Positions 23,121 to 31,810 of a DNA stretch of 64,000 bases are shown here, piece by piece. Under the pieces are notes generated by a model that had not been told where the DNA came from, ran no database searches, and worked only from the letters and a program-made list of their open reading frames with translations. The position numbers and the translations under genes are program-made. Where the stretch lies: positions 998,983-1,062,982 of the forward strand of contig VUYV01000181.1 in assembly GCA_008711295.1 (NCBI GenBank), read 5' to 3'. The first letter of the stretch is position 1. Every line of letters begins with the position of its first letter. The DNA is from Anarhynchus alexandrinus (taxonomy: Eukaryota; Chordata; Aves; Charadriiformes; Charadriidae).

Positions 23121-24785
23121 TCCTATACAAGATCCAGATGCAGGGACCGGAGAGAGAGAAACAGCAGTGTGTTAATTCAGTCCGGGCAGGGATTTTTTTT
23201 TTCTTCCTACCTTTAGATGAGAGGGAGTTTTCTTTTGGCTAAAAACATTCAAAGTAAGTGCAGCACTTTGGGAAATAGCACATAAAGGGACTTTAGCGGG
23301 AGGGAGAAATGAAAAAGGATGGAAAAGTCGAGCAGTGACAGAGGTAATCAGAGAATTTACAAATTATTTTTTCTGACAATGTAGACAGCTCTAGGAGGCT
23401 TCCTTCACTTTCAAGATAAAGTCACTTGTCATTCTGTTAGAAAAAGACAAGGGATGTGTCAGGAGTTATTTGAAATGTAAAGTATTGTTTTTAGCTTCCT
23501 TTTCTTTCATTATTGTAGTAGCAAAGTACTGTCTCTGTGCTGATGGAGAGGCTGAAATTGCAGCGGGTAAGGAGGGCTGCAGGAGAAGGGGGCTCAGAAA
23601 TGCCCAGGGCTAGGAGAGACCATGGAGAGAAAAGGGAACTGGGGACTCACAGTGTTGAAGACATGGGGCACAGAGTGGGTTTGTAACAGGAATGAGGGGA
23701 AATGGGGGTAATCAGTAGCTCTGTAACGCTGATGAACTCGAGAAGTACTGTGGGTGTATGGGGCGGCATGGAGGTAAGGGACACCGCATCGGGGATCCTC
23801 TGAGGACGTGGGGGCTGCATAAGGGACCATCAGAAGATGCTCAAATGAAGAATATCAGTGCATCAAGAATTTGCCTATCGCAAGGTCCCAGATGTTCCCC
23901 TTTTGTCTGAGACCTCTCTACCTTCTCCCCCCGGCCTCCATGGTGGGGTTTCTTTAGTGTTCTTCCTCTTATTCCTCCTCCCAGAAAACTCCTCGGTGGT
24001 TTCCCCTCCCTTCACCAACGTTGCGTGGAAGCATCACATGAACGCAAACTGCAGCACTGTCACAAACCAGCATTGCTCTGCAAAGCTGGGTTTTTTTCTT
24101 CCCACGTGCCCTGACCGTTGCAGAGTAATCCTACTGTCTGAATAAAATTCCCCAAATTCTCTCTCTGGGCACCTCAGATACTCCACCTGATGTCTCTTCC
24201 CCAGCCCAGTCCCCGCTGCTCCCGCCGCAAAGGAAGTTTCAAACCAACTTTTAGGTGCAGTGCCAGCCTGCTGCAGCCCCGGCTGCCGAGGGACCCCGAA
24301 GCCCAATGGCACAAGGACCTCCAGGCCCTGGAAAAGTTGGTTTCCAGCTCCCCCTGGGGAACATGCTCCCCGCTGCTCCCTGGATGGCAGCAAGGGTTAC
24401 CCAGGCAGGTAGTGCTCTGATGTTCGCAGCTATCCCAGCTTTCCTTCTTTAGCCTCTCCCTGTAATGGCTGCAGTTAGCAAAATAACACCGGTGGCAGAT
24501 AAGCATCTGGTAACCCATGGCAACCAAGTTCCTTTAGAAAATGGTCTTCTGGTAATTTCATAAATGAAGAGGGTGGGTTTTTTTTTTCTTTTTTTGGTTG
24601 GAAATGGAAAAAGAGAATAGAGGAAGGCACCAGGTGTGTCTGTGTACACACATGTGTCCGTCCAAGCGTGGGCAGGTGCCGCAGGCACCCCTGCAAGCGG
24701 CGCGGAGGGATGCTCAGCTGCATCCACAGGTCCGACAACGTGGGCTCGCACACCTGCAGCTGCCTTTCTCTTTCCACCCCACCGC
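23121..24785. other. Non-coding stretch, nothing recognised
   Basis: Overlapping frames up to 133 codons on both strands (24034-24876) show no recognisable domain. AT-rich unique sequence continues from the previous block to about 23520. No repeat class is recognised except short T runs. Confidence 0.5.
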
Positions 24786-24789
24786 TCCA

Positions 24790-24834
24790 CCACGGTTGGA
24801 TATCCGACGTGGATATCCACGGTTGGATATCCGA
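24790..24834. repeat. 27 bp-period repeat with nested palindromes
   Basis: CCACGGTTGGATATCCGA at 24790-24807 recurs exactly at 24817-24834 (period 27). Between them, GTGGATATCCAC (24809-24820) is a perfect 12 bp palindrome. GATATC therefore occurs three times in 33 bp (24799, 24812 and 24826). It is a small, highly ordered cluster of GGATATCC palindromes. Confidence 0.9.
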
Positions 24835-24904
24835 GCAGGAATTTCTTCCAAATCTCACCATAGCAATGGCAGGCAACTGCTGAAAAGCCAGTTAGAGGAT
24901 CGGG

Positions 24905-25110
24905 CCAAGAGATGAGGTTAGATAGATGTATAGACAGGACAGCAGACAGCGAGACGGGTATTTGTGCAAGTTGCTGTTACAAGATGAGGCTGATTATATT
25001 CCATTCCGGATTTGATTAGATTGCATAAGTAGACAGACCGGCAGAAATGAGCTGCCTGGTAGAGCAGGACATTTAACTAAAGGTCAGACAAAATTGCCCT
25101 GGAAACTGGT
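24905..25110. promoter_or_regulatory. Candidate conserved non-coding element
   Basis: Complex sequence includes GAGGTTAGATAGATGTATAG, CTGATTATATTCC and TTTGATTAGATTGCATAAG words, with ACTAAAGGTCA near 25077 resembling a nuclear-receptor half site. No open frame of note. Inference from texture only. Confidence 0.3.
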
Positions 25111-25560
25111 AGGTACAGCGAAGTGTGGAGGTGGAGGCGGAGCTGTTAGGGCTGGTTTCTGTTAGAGACAGGAAGAGAGTTTAATTGCTAGAATTTTTGG
25201 AAGCTTTTTACATGCCTTACCTCAAAAGCGCCCTACGTAAGCACACCCATAGCGCAGCATGCCCACCGCAGGGCTCACCCTACAGCACAGGGGTACCATA
25301 CCAGCACCCCAAACCCTAAACCTACCACCACAGACACCCCAAACTCTCACTGCATGGCCACAAGCGTCCCCTGCTGACCACCCCTCTGTGTCTCCAGCTG
25401 ACCTGAGCCACAGAGGAAGGAAAGCACAATCTCCAACTCCTGCCCTCCGCTGCCGGGATGCCAAATCCAGCCAACAGCCTCGTCGCAGGGAAATACTCTC
25501 CCTGTTCATAAATGAAAGCAATCAACAAAGCCAGAACTGCAGGGGAACTGACACTCACAG
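25111..25560. other. Non-coding stretch, nothing recognised
   Basis: Frames of 84-103 codons overlap on both strands over 25222-25576 with no family match. A short CCCCAAACCCTAAACC word near 25308 is only superficially telomere-like. Confidence 0.5.
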
Positions 25561-25564
25561 GCTG

Positions 25565-25860
25565 TGTTGACAGCATCTGTATTATTTCTTCATATATACT
25601 TTTTCCCCCTCTAAATTAACTTTTCCTTTAAATACATTTTTCCAGCAGGCCAAATAATTGGATTTTTCTTTGTTAAAAGAAGGGAACATAAATTACTCCT
25701 GTTGGGTGCAGATTAGGTTACGGGATTTCTTTTCTTCTGTCACCGTCAATGCCCCAGTGTCAGAGAGCTTTAATATTTAATGCATTCCTAATTAGTCTCC
25801 ATTGGCCCAGGGCACTTAACAAAACCTGACACCAACCATTGAGTCAAGTTCATTTAGAGA
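25565..25860. promoter_or_regulatory. Candidate conserved non-coding element
   Basis: About 300 bp of complex AT-rich sequence contains CTAAATTAACTTTTCC, CCAAATAATTGGATT (near 25650, a dyad-like AATAATTGG word), TTTAATATTTAATGCATTCC (near 25770) and CTAATTAGTCTCCATTGG (near 25789). CTAATTAG is a perfect palindromic homeodomain site. This is one of the better element candidates in the window. Confidence 0.45.
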
Positions 25861-25967
25861 GCACAATTACCCAACCATCATTTCCATACTGCAGCTGGAT
25901 TACCCATGAAATTCCCTTCCCAACCCCCATCCTTGCTCCCACCTTCCCACAGTCGCAAGTTAATTAC

Positions 25968-25995
25968 CAAAAAAAAAAAAAAGAAAAAAAAAGAA
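25968..25995 (+). repeat. A-rich tract
   Basis: Long A runs are interrupted by single G bases over about 28 bp. It could be an old poly-A tail, but there is no retrocopy body beside it. Confidence 0.85.
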
Positions 25996-26805
25996 GAGGA
26001 TTTGATTCCAGTGACAGAAGATACAAATTATCTCATTTGGTCAGGGCAATGACATTTCCAAGACTCCTTTAATCGCTAGGAAGCTCTGCTGCATTGAACA
26101 GCATTTACCGAAGGATATTGCTGCTTGTGCCACTCTGCTGCCTTGATGCCTTGTTGCTTTGCGTGCTCCAAAGATCTGAAGTTCACACTTTCCCAATGCA
26201 CAGGCTGATCATCCGGGAAAGGGGGGAAAAAAAAAAGCATCTGGAAAGGAAAATAAAATATAACTTTAAATAACAATTATTTGCCCAGGGAGACTTAGCC
26301 TTCAATCAACAGGCGCGATAGGGATTAGTTGGTGGTGATGGACGGCAGAGACAGCAGTGATGATCAGCAGAATGAGCTTTACAAAGAAAGCCGGGGGGTG
26401 AGGGGAGAGCTCAGCGTCACTGCGCTGGAAGCTGAGCCGAAGCGCGGGATATCCACGCTTTCCAGCTCCTGGGACCCAACCCTGCTGTCACCCAGGTGCA
26501 GTTCTTGATAAATCCAAGAGAAACAAGCTCGGAAGCGCTGTCTGGAAGCACCGACCTTTCGCTGTTGACTCTAGGGACACTGGCAATGCAAAGTTCAGCC
26601 TCATGAATTCCCATCTAGAAAAAGACTTTGGCTCTTTGCTCCAAAAACCCCGGGTATAACTGAGCTGAGCAAAAAAAGGGAAGCAAAGAAATGCACCGGG
26701 ACTTCGCTATTCCGGAGAACAGTAACCCAAACTCCACCAGCTGAACACTAACCTGCTCTGGTGCCAGCTCGTGTTGCCACCACAGGGGTCTCTGTGTGGC
26801 AGACT
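25996..26805. other. Non-coding stretch, nothing recognised
   Basis: Frames are under 70 codons. A second A run lies near 26226 after GGGGGG. No motif cluster or repeat class is recognised. Confidence 0.5.
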
Positions 26806-26809
26806 TGGG

Positions 26810-27210
26810 CTAAAAATTGTCATTTAAGAGACAAAAATGCTATGAACTGGACCTTTTTTGGATGTTAATAACACTGAAACCAAACTGCTTTGTGGGGATG
26901 CATTGGCTTGACCTTCATTTTCAAAGAATAACCACAGGAGCCTTCTCACGGATAATATCAACAATTACAGAAAAGACAGTATCTGTAAAACCTGTCACTC
27001 CGTGACTAATTTCAATGGCAACAACAATTGCAAAATGTATGTCGCATGCTGAAGAATAATTTAATTTGAAACCTTAAAAAATGGTCAGTTAAAAAAATAT
27101 ACAATATGAATTAATTAAAAATTGACATCAGTTTCCTCCAAATCCTTTCCACACTGCTCATTGAGGTGAAACCTACCAAAGAGCATACTTTGTTAAATAA
27201 ACTGTTAGAG
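26810..27210. promoter_or_regulatory. Candidate conserved non-coding element
   Basis: AT-rich complex DNA has SOX-like AACAATTA and AACAACAATTGC words (near 26958 and 27018), GTGACTAATTTCAATGG (near 27001), GAATAATTTAATTTG (near 27052) and ATGAATTAATTAAAAATTG (near 27106). The density of TAAT/AATTAA and ACAAT words over 400 bp suggests a homeodomain/SOX-bound enhancer. Not verified by alignment. Confidence 0.45.
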
Positions 27211-27585
27211 TTTCCACGATGCCAAATTTTAAATTGCACAATCAATTGCAACATTTGCAACTGAACCTGTATTCACAAATCACACAGTGTTGCTGCTCTT
27301 CGTACGTGGGATGCCTGAAATTGGGATTGGTGCAATTTGAAATGTTTGATCCAATCTTATTGACTTCAGTGGAAATTTCTCCTCACCCAGTGCCATGCAA
27401 ATATTTTTCTTTTTTTTTCCCCCCCAAGAAGAATCACCCAGCTCTGCTATCTATCTGTATCTGTTCAATATTCAAGAAATAAATCCCTCCACAGCTTCTA
27501 AAACTTCTTAAACCAAGCACTAAGGAAGCTCATTCCATGAAATTATGACATTTCTCTTCGGTAAGTGAGAAATAACCACTTGTTG
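27211..27585. other. AT-rich non-coding stretch
   Basis: A T-run/C-run (near 27408-27426) and short frames only. The texture is continuous with the neighbouring candidate elements but carries fewer binding-site-like words. Confidence 0.45.
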
Positions 27586-27589
27586 TTGA

Positions 27590-27880
27590 TCCTGTGTATG
27601 CACCTTCATCCTCCTCATGCAAAGAGGCAGCGAGCGAAGGGTTAATCTGGAATATTAACTTGTTAGACTGTTGATCTGCCCTGGGGCTATCGGGAGCTTA
27701 AATAGCCAACAGTTAATTAAAAATAAACTGACACTTTACTTTAAGGATAGTTTTAATAACCATTTATAAATGTTACATTAAAAATTCATGCACTGTTATC
27801 AACTCCTGCTAAGGATTTACAGCACAATGGAGGTGTTATGAATGTTTTATAGCTTCTGTGGAAAACCTCTTCCTGAACAG
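27590..27880. promoter_or_regulatory. Candidate conserved non-coding element
   Basis: The core at about 27640-27800 contains GGGTTAATCTGG (an OTX/bicoid-type TAATC word), GTTAATTAAAAATAAAC (near 27711), TTTTAATAACC and TTACATTAAAAATTCATGC. Flanks include CATGCAAAGAGG near 27617. It is complex, AT-rich and free of repeats. The regulatory role is inferred. Confidence 0.45.
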
Positions 27881-28450
27881 AGATTTTCAGAGTTCTGTCT
27901 GTCTTTCCAGGGCTGCATCATACGTCCCCAGGACAACAGCAGCACGGCAAATACAAGCAGCTTCCCAAGATGCTAGGGCTCAAGTTTAGGCTTTGCTCTG
28001 CAACATGTGTGGCCAACATATCAGAGGCCTCAAACATCTCAAGAAATTGTTTAAAAAAAAAAAGCTTCCTGATTTCTACTCTGAAGCAGCCCGTTCAGCC
28101 ACGCTCTTTAGGAACAGCCACTCGCAGCTTCCCCATCCCGCGCACAGAGCGGATCGGTTTTCTCAGTCGGTACGGCACAGCCCCCGGGGGGGTCACGATA
28201 AACAGTCGGGGGCCTCCGAAAGTGCGGAAAATATGATTACGATCGACAGCAGAGAAAACAACCTAATGCTCCAGAGTAATCTTCGTCAGCCTCTCCAAAT
28301 GCGTACACACACAAGCAAACACGCTCACGAACACATCCGCCCAAACACAAACACATACTCGCTGTGCATGCATATAAGCTCATCACGGGTACATTTTTTA
28401 CTCCTGGTTGCAGCTGAGGAGAGGCGGCAAAACTATTGTGCTTTGAATAA
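27881..28450. other. Non-coding stretch, nothing recognised
   Basis: Frames over 27970-28499 are short, and the two + frames overlap. An AC-rich stretch (about 28302-28360, ACACACACAAGCAAACACG-like) is a degenerate simple repeat. CpG-containing sequence lies at 28135-28220. Confidence 0.5.
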
Positions 28451-28451
28451 G

Positions 28452-28474
28452 TCTGGCTGGCTGGCTGGCTGGAG
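28452..28474 (+). repeat. Short (CTGG)n microsatellite
   Basis: About five tandem copies of CTGG lie immediately before the tail of the minus-strand CR1 element. Confidence 0.85.
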
Positions 28475-28487
28475 GGAGGAAGGGAAG

Positions 28488-28864
28488 ATAGAATCATAGA
28501 ATCATAGAATGGTTTAGGTTGGAAAGGACCTTGAAGCTCATCGAGGTCCAACCCCCCTGCCATAGGCAGGGACACCTCCCACCAGCCCAGGTTGCCCAAG
28601 GCCACGTCCAGCCTGGCCTTGAACACCTCCAGGGATGGGGCCTCAACAACCTCTCTGGGCAACCTGTGCCAGTGCCTCACCACCCTCAAAGTGAAAAACT
28701 TCTTCCTAATGTTCAATCTAAACCTGCCCTCTTCCACTTTAAAGCCATTCCCCCTTGTCCTGTCACTACATGCCCTAGTAACAAGTCCCTCCCCAGCTCT
28801 CCTGTAGACCCCCTTTAGGTACTGAAAGGCCGCAATAAGATCTCCCCGGAGCCTTCTCTTCTCA
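28488..28864 (-). mobile_element. CR1 LINE retrotransposon fragment, frame intact
   Basis: A 3'-terminal CR1 copy lies on the minus strand. It begins (in element sense) within the [14 protein letters not shown] region of ORF2 at about 28864 and ends in two to three ATTCTATG tail units at 28488-28508. The minus frame is open across the entire fragment ([62 protein letters not shown]), so it lacks the two-base deletion of the 15.3 kb copy. The two copies are very similar in their 3' parts and belong to the same subfamily, with this one probably younger or less decayed. It has no catalytic domain. The surrounding 250-codon minus frame is only this fragment plus chance extensions on both sides. 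Confidence 0.95.
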
Positions 28865-29080
28865 ATAAGCAGTCTTTGACCTGGAAAGCACTGAGAAACT
28901 CTAAGCCGTGGCCTTGAGTCAGGGCTCGCGGGTCCTCCCTCCCCGCCTGGCTGTGGTTGCAATGTGCCATCTTCCCTTCCCATCCCCATCCGTCAGGAGG
29001 GATGATCATCCTTCCCATTCATAGTGGGCTTGTACCAATAAACCCGTTAATGTGTGGGAGGTGGCGAGATACTACAAGGA
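28865..29080. other. Non-coding stretch between elements
   Basis: Unique sequence with no recognised feature. The minus-strand open frame extending from the CR1 copy into here is chance. Confidence 0.5.
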
Positions 29081-29082
29081 TA

Positions 29083-29335
29083 ACTGCTACCGGAGATTAT
29101 AGATAAATTGGAAGCCTTATTGTCATTATTAGCCATTTCAAAATGAGCTTCCTTTGACAACGTTGCTGCCCCTTTTGTTTTAACTCTCTGCAAACGCTGG
29201 CATGATTGAAGCTGGCTGTCTGCACGCGTATGGAAAACAAATTTAAGCTTATGGTTACCTGCTTATCTGTGCTACTTTTAGCTCATGCTGCGTATCACGC
29301 TGAAAGTGATATTAAGCGGGTGAGATGCTGCGTGC
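29083..29335. promoter_or_regulatory. Candidate conserved non-coding element
   Basis: Complex sequence includes ATTATAGATAAATTGG (near 29095), GTCATTATTAGCC, TCCTTTGACAACG (near 29150), CTTATCTGTG (near 29262, a GATA-type word) and GTGATATTAAGCGG. No domain is recognisable in the short frame covering 29206-29409. Regulatory function is inferred. Confidence 0.4.
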
Positions 29336-30030
29336 TGGAAGGAGGGAGACGCGGCTGCCAAGGCCCTGCGTGGCACTCAGGCACAGCAGTGATTAAATCC
29401 ACAAGGTGAGGGCCCCACCACCTCCCTTGTACTTAATGCCGTCCATGCGAACACAGGTCCTCGCTGTGTATGCACCGATGGGGAACAGCCTTCAGACTCG
29501 GCAGCCAGCCACCAATCAAACTGGCATTCACCTCGCTTGCTTTTTCCCTTTTTTTTTCCCTTTTTGGGGGTTTTGCTGTGTTTTAGAGGAAAGGTTCTGT
29601 GAGCATTGGCTGTGGGGACTGGCAAGAAAAGTGTTAAAAATGAATGAAAAATACTTGGTGTCAGGCAGGTGCCAACCTCTAATTAGGGTAATTGATAATA
29701 CAACGTTCGCAGGTAGCAGAAGCCCTAAGGCTGCCATGCAAACAACCCCTGAAGAGGAGAGAAAGATGAAATAGGCATTTGCCCAGGTTCATCTCATCAA
29801 ATCTGCACCGTTAAAAGCAGCCGGACCAATGCTGGACTTCATCCTCCTGCCTAGAGCTGAATCATATCCCTGGCAGGTTCTCCCAAACACCCCCTTCTCC
29901 TCTCACTCCCCTTCCAGAAACGGCAGGGTGAGGGCAGCATCCTCGGAGGCCAAAGGCACGCGAACGTAAAACCTCTCTGAGCTGCAGGAACGCCTGGCCC
30001 TGCAACCCGTCACCTACAGAAGCATATGAT
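29336..30030. other. Non-coding stretch, nothing recognised
   Basis: The 122-codon + frame (29406-29774) has no family resemblance. T/G-rich tracts lie near 29548-29575. Confidence 0.5.
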
Positions 30031-30031
30031 A

Positions 30032-30163
30032 CCATAGAATCACAGAATGGTTTGGGTTGGAAGGGACCTCGAAGATCATCCAGTTCCAACCCCCCTGCCA
30101 TGGGCAGGGACACCTCCCACCAGCCCAGGTTGCTCCAAGCCCCATCCGACCTGGCCTTGGAGG
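30032..30163 (-). mobile_element. CR1 LINE retrotransposon, short 3' fragment
   Basis: About 130 bp of a CR1 3' end on the minus strand. It encodes the last codons ([12 protein letters not shown]) and the 3' tail, which reads ATTCTGTGATTCTATGG in element sense. Its sequence differs from the other two copies (for example GGGGCTTGGAGCAACC instead of GTGGCCTTGGGCAACC), so it represents a different CR1 subfamily and an independent insertion, although it lies only 1.2 kb from the 28.5 kb copy in the same orientation. Confidence 0.9.
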
Positions 30164-30740
30164 TGAGCTTTGGTACGGCCAAGGCACGGCCCCGCTATCC
30201 AGCTGCTCGGGGCACAGCCAGCCCCGCGTCCATCCACGCTGCCCTCAGCTCGCAGGGCATACAGCCAGTGGCCCACGCAGGGCACGGGGCCAGATCTGAC
30301 GCCCCTCAAAGGGGATGAGAAAACTTGGGGAGATTTTAGCGGGTAACAGGCACAGAGATCCTTTAAAACGTCGTCCTTTCCATCCTGCATTCCCACTTGC
30401 TCTTCCTCTGTGCTGTTCTCTGAATTATTTTTTCATTCAGGGCAACTTCTCGTCTTTTCCCTCCAGTGACGACAGTTTTGTTCTGATGGAGTCGTGAGGT
30501 TCACTAAATATAGTGAAGGGCTGTTTCTGCAGGGACTTCAAAAAGCTTGTTTCGTTTGCTTGGTTCCTTTCATCCTTTGTTGTCCTTGGTTGTGTTGGAC
30601 TCCCAGCTGCTCCCCAGCCTTATCTGCTCAAATTTCTGCTGAGGACTTGGAGGCAACACAGTCAAAATCCACATGTGATACCCAGGCTGAAAGCTGCTAC
30701 TCCCCAGCTCACACAAACGAACAGAAGCTCAAAGGGACTT
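30164..30740. other. Non-coding stretch, nothing recognised
   Basis: Overlapping frames of 80-114 codons on both strands show no family resemblance. The stretch lies between the short CR1 copy and the CA microsatellite. Confidence 0.45.
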
Positions 30741-30746
30741 CACGTG

Positions 30747-30768
30747 CACACACACACACACACACACA
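30747..30768 (+). repeat. (CA)11 microsatellite
   Basis: Eleven perfect CA dinucleotides, preceded by CACGTG. A typical, likely polymorphic, dinucleotide repeat. Confidence 0.95.
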
Positions 30769-31220
30769 CGTACCGCTGCCCGTGGATGCCACCCTCACAC
30801 GCTCTGAAAGAGTTTCAGCTGAAGGTAGAGGAGGATGATGTGCGTGTGGACATGCAGAGGATGCACATCCCACATGCACGCTTCCACGGGGGCTTCCAGC
30901 TGCTCGTGGCCACCCTGACCCACTCTCAGAAATGGCCCTTTTGGGCATTCTGGGTGCTAAGAACCATCTCTGCACCCCCTCCACACACAGAGAGCTCTTG
31001 GCCACGCCGCAAAGCGCCTTCTCTCTGCAAGCCCCAGCTCCAGCCCGCGTGCACGGGACTCGCTGCTTTTCGCCCGGGCAGTCTCTCCTTGCAGACGAAT
31101 CGCTCACTTCTCCACAGGGAAACGCGCTTCATCCACGTGCGCTACGATAGCCGTACGACGCCCGTGCACACAACGCTGTGCGCTTCTCTCCCACACGCAC
31201 CCCTCCACTTCTCCGTAAGC
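30769..31220. other. Non-coding stretch, nothing recognised
   Basis: The 398-codon + frame that starts at 30513 passes through here before entering the polypurine repeat. Its residues before the repeat show no domain and are overlapped by a 132-codon minus frame. Slightly CpG-enriched towards 31130-31200. Confidence 0.5.
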
Positions 31221-31221
31221 A

Positions 31222-31340
31222 CAGCAAAGGGAAAGAAAGAGAAAGAAAGAAAAGAAAGAAAAAGAAAAGAAAGAAAGACAGCAAGGAAGGAAGGAGGAAA
31301 AAAGAATGAACAAAAGAAAGAACAAAAGAAAGAGAAAGAG

Positions 31341-31377
<37 letters not shown>

Positions 31378-31810
31378 GAAAGAGAAAGAGAAAGAGAAAG
31401 AGAAAGAGAAAGAGAAAGAGAAAGAGAAAGAGAAAGAGAAAGAGAAAGAGAAAGAGAAAGAGAAAGAGAAAGAGAGGGAGAGGGAAAGGGAAAGGGAAAG
31501 GGAAAGGGAAAGGGAAAGGGAAAGGGAAAGGGAAAGGGAAAGGGAAAGGGAAAGGGAGAGGGAAAGGGAAAGGGAAAGGGAAAGGGGAAAGAAAGAGGGA
31601 AGGAGGAAGAAGGAAAGAAAGAAGGAAAGAAAGAAGGAAAGAAAGAAGGAAAGAAAGAAGGAAAGAAAGAAGGAAAGAAAGAAGGAAAGAAAGAGAAAGA
31701 AAGAAATGAAGGGAGGGAGGAAAGAAGGAAGAAAGAAGGAAAGAATGAAAGAAAGGAAGGAAGAGGGAAAGAAGGAAAGAAGCAAAGAAGGAAAGAAAGA
31801 GGAAAAAAAC
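31222..31810 (+). repeat. Long compound polypurine microsatellite (about 590 bp)
   Basis: An almost pure A/G tract with three regular domains. (AAAGAG)n occupies about 31355-31474, roughly 20 hexamers. (GGGAAA)n occupies about 31482-31585, roughly 16 hexamers with one GGGAGA variant. A 12-mer, GAAGGAAAGAAA, repeats about seven times at 31609-31692. Irregular GAAAG and GGAAG words flank these. The absence of stop codons in such repeats creates the longest open frames of the window: a Lys/Arg/Glu/Gly repeat protein on + and Ser/Phe/Leu/Pro repeat proteins on -. None of these is a credible gene. Mirror-symmetric purine tracts of this length can form triplex (H-DNA) structures. Confidence 0.97.

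Noticed and set aside
25305..25325. Telomere-like CCCCAAACCCTAAACC
   Set aside because: Only a single partial unit set, no TTAGGG array. Chance similarity.
25968..25995. Poly-A tail of a processed pseudogene
   Set aside because: The sequence upstream has no exon-like coding frame and no flanking direct repeats were seen.
28237..28989. 250-codon minus frame as a gene
   Set aside because: Only the middle part is family-like, and that part is the C-terminal end of a CR1 retrotransposon. Both ends are chance extensions into unique DNA.
30513..31709. 398-codon + frame and the 237, 242 and 359-codon minus frames across 31.1-32.2 kb
   Set aside because: Their length comes from the polypurine repeat, which lacks stop codons. 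The residues are simple Lys/Arg/Glu/Gly or Ser/Phe/Leu/Pro repeats, and the non-repeat parts show no domain.
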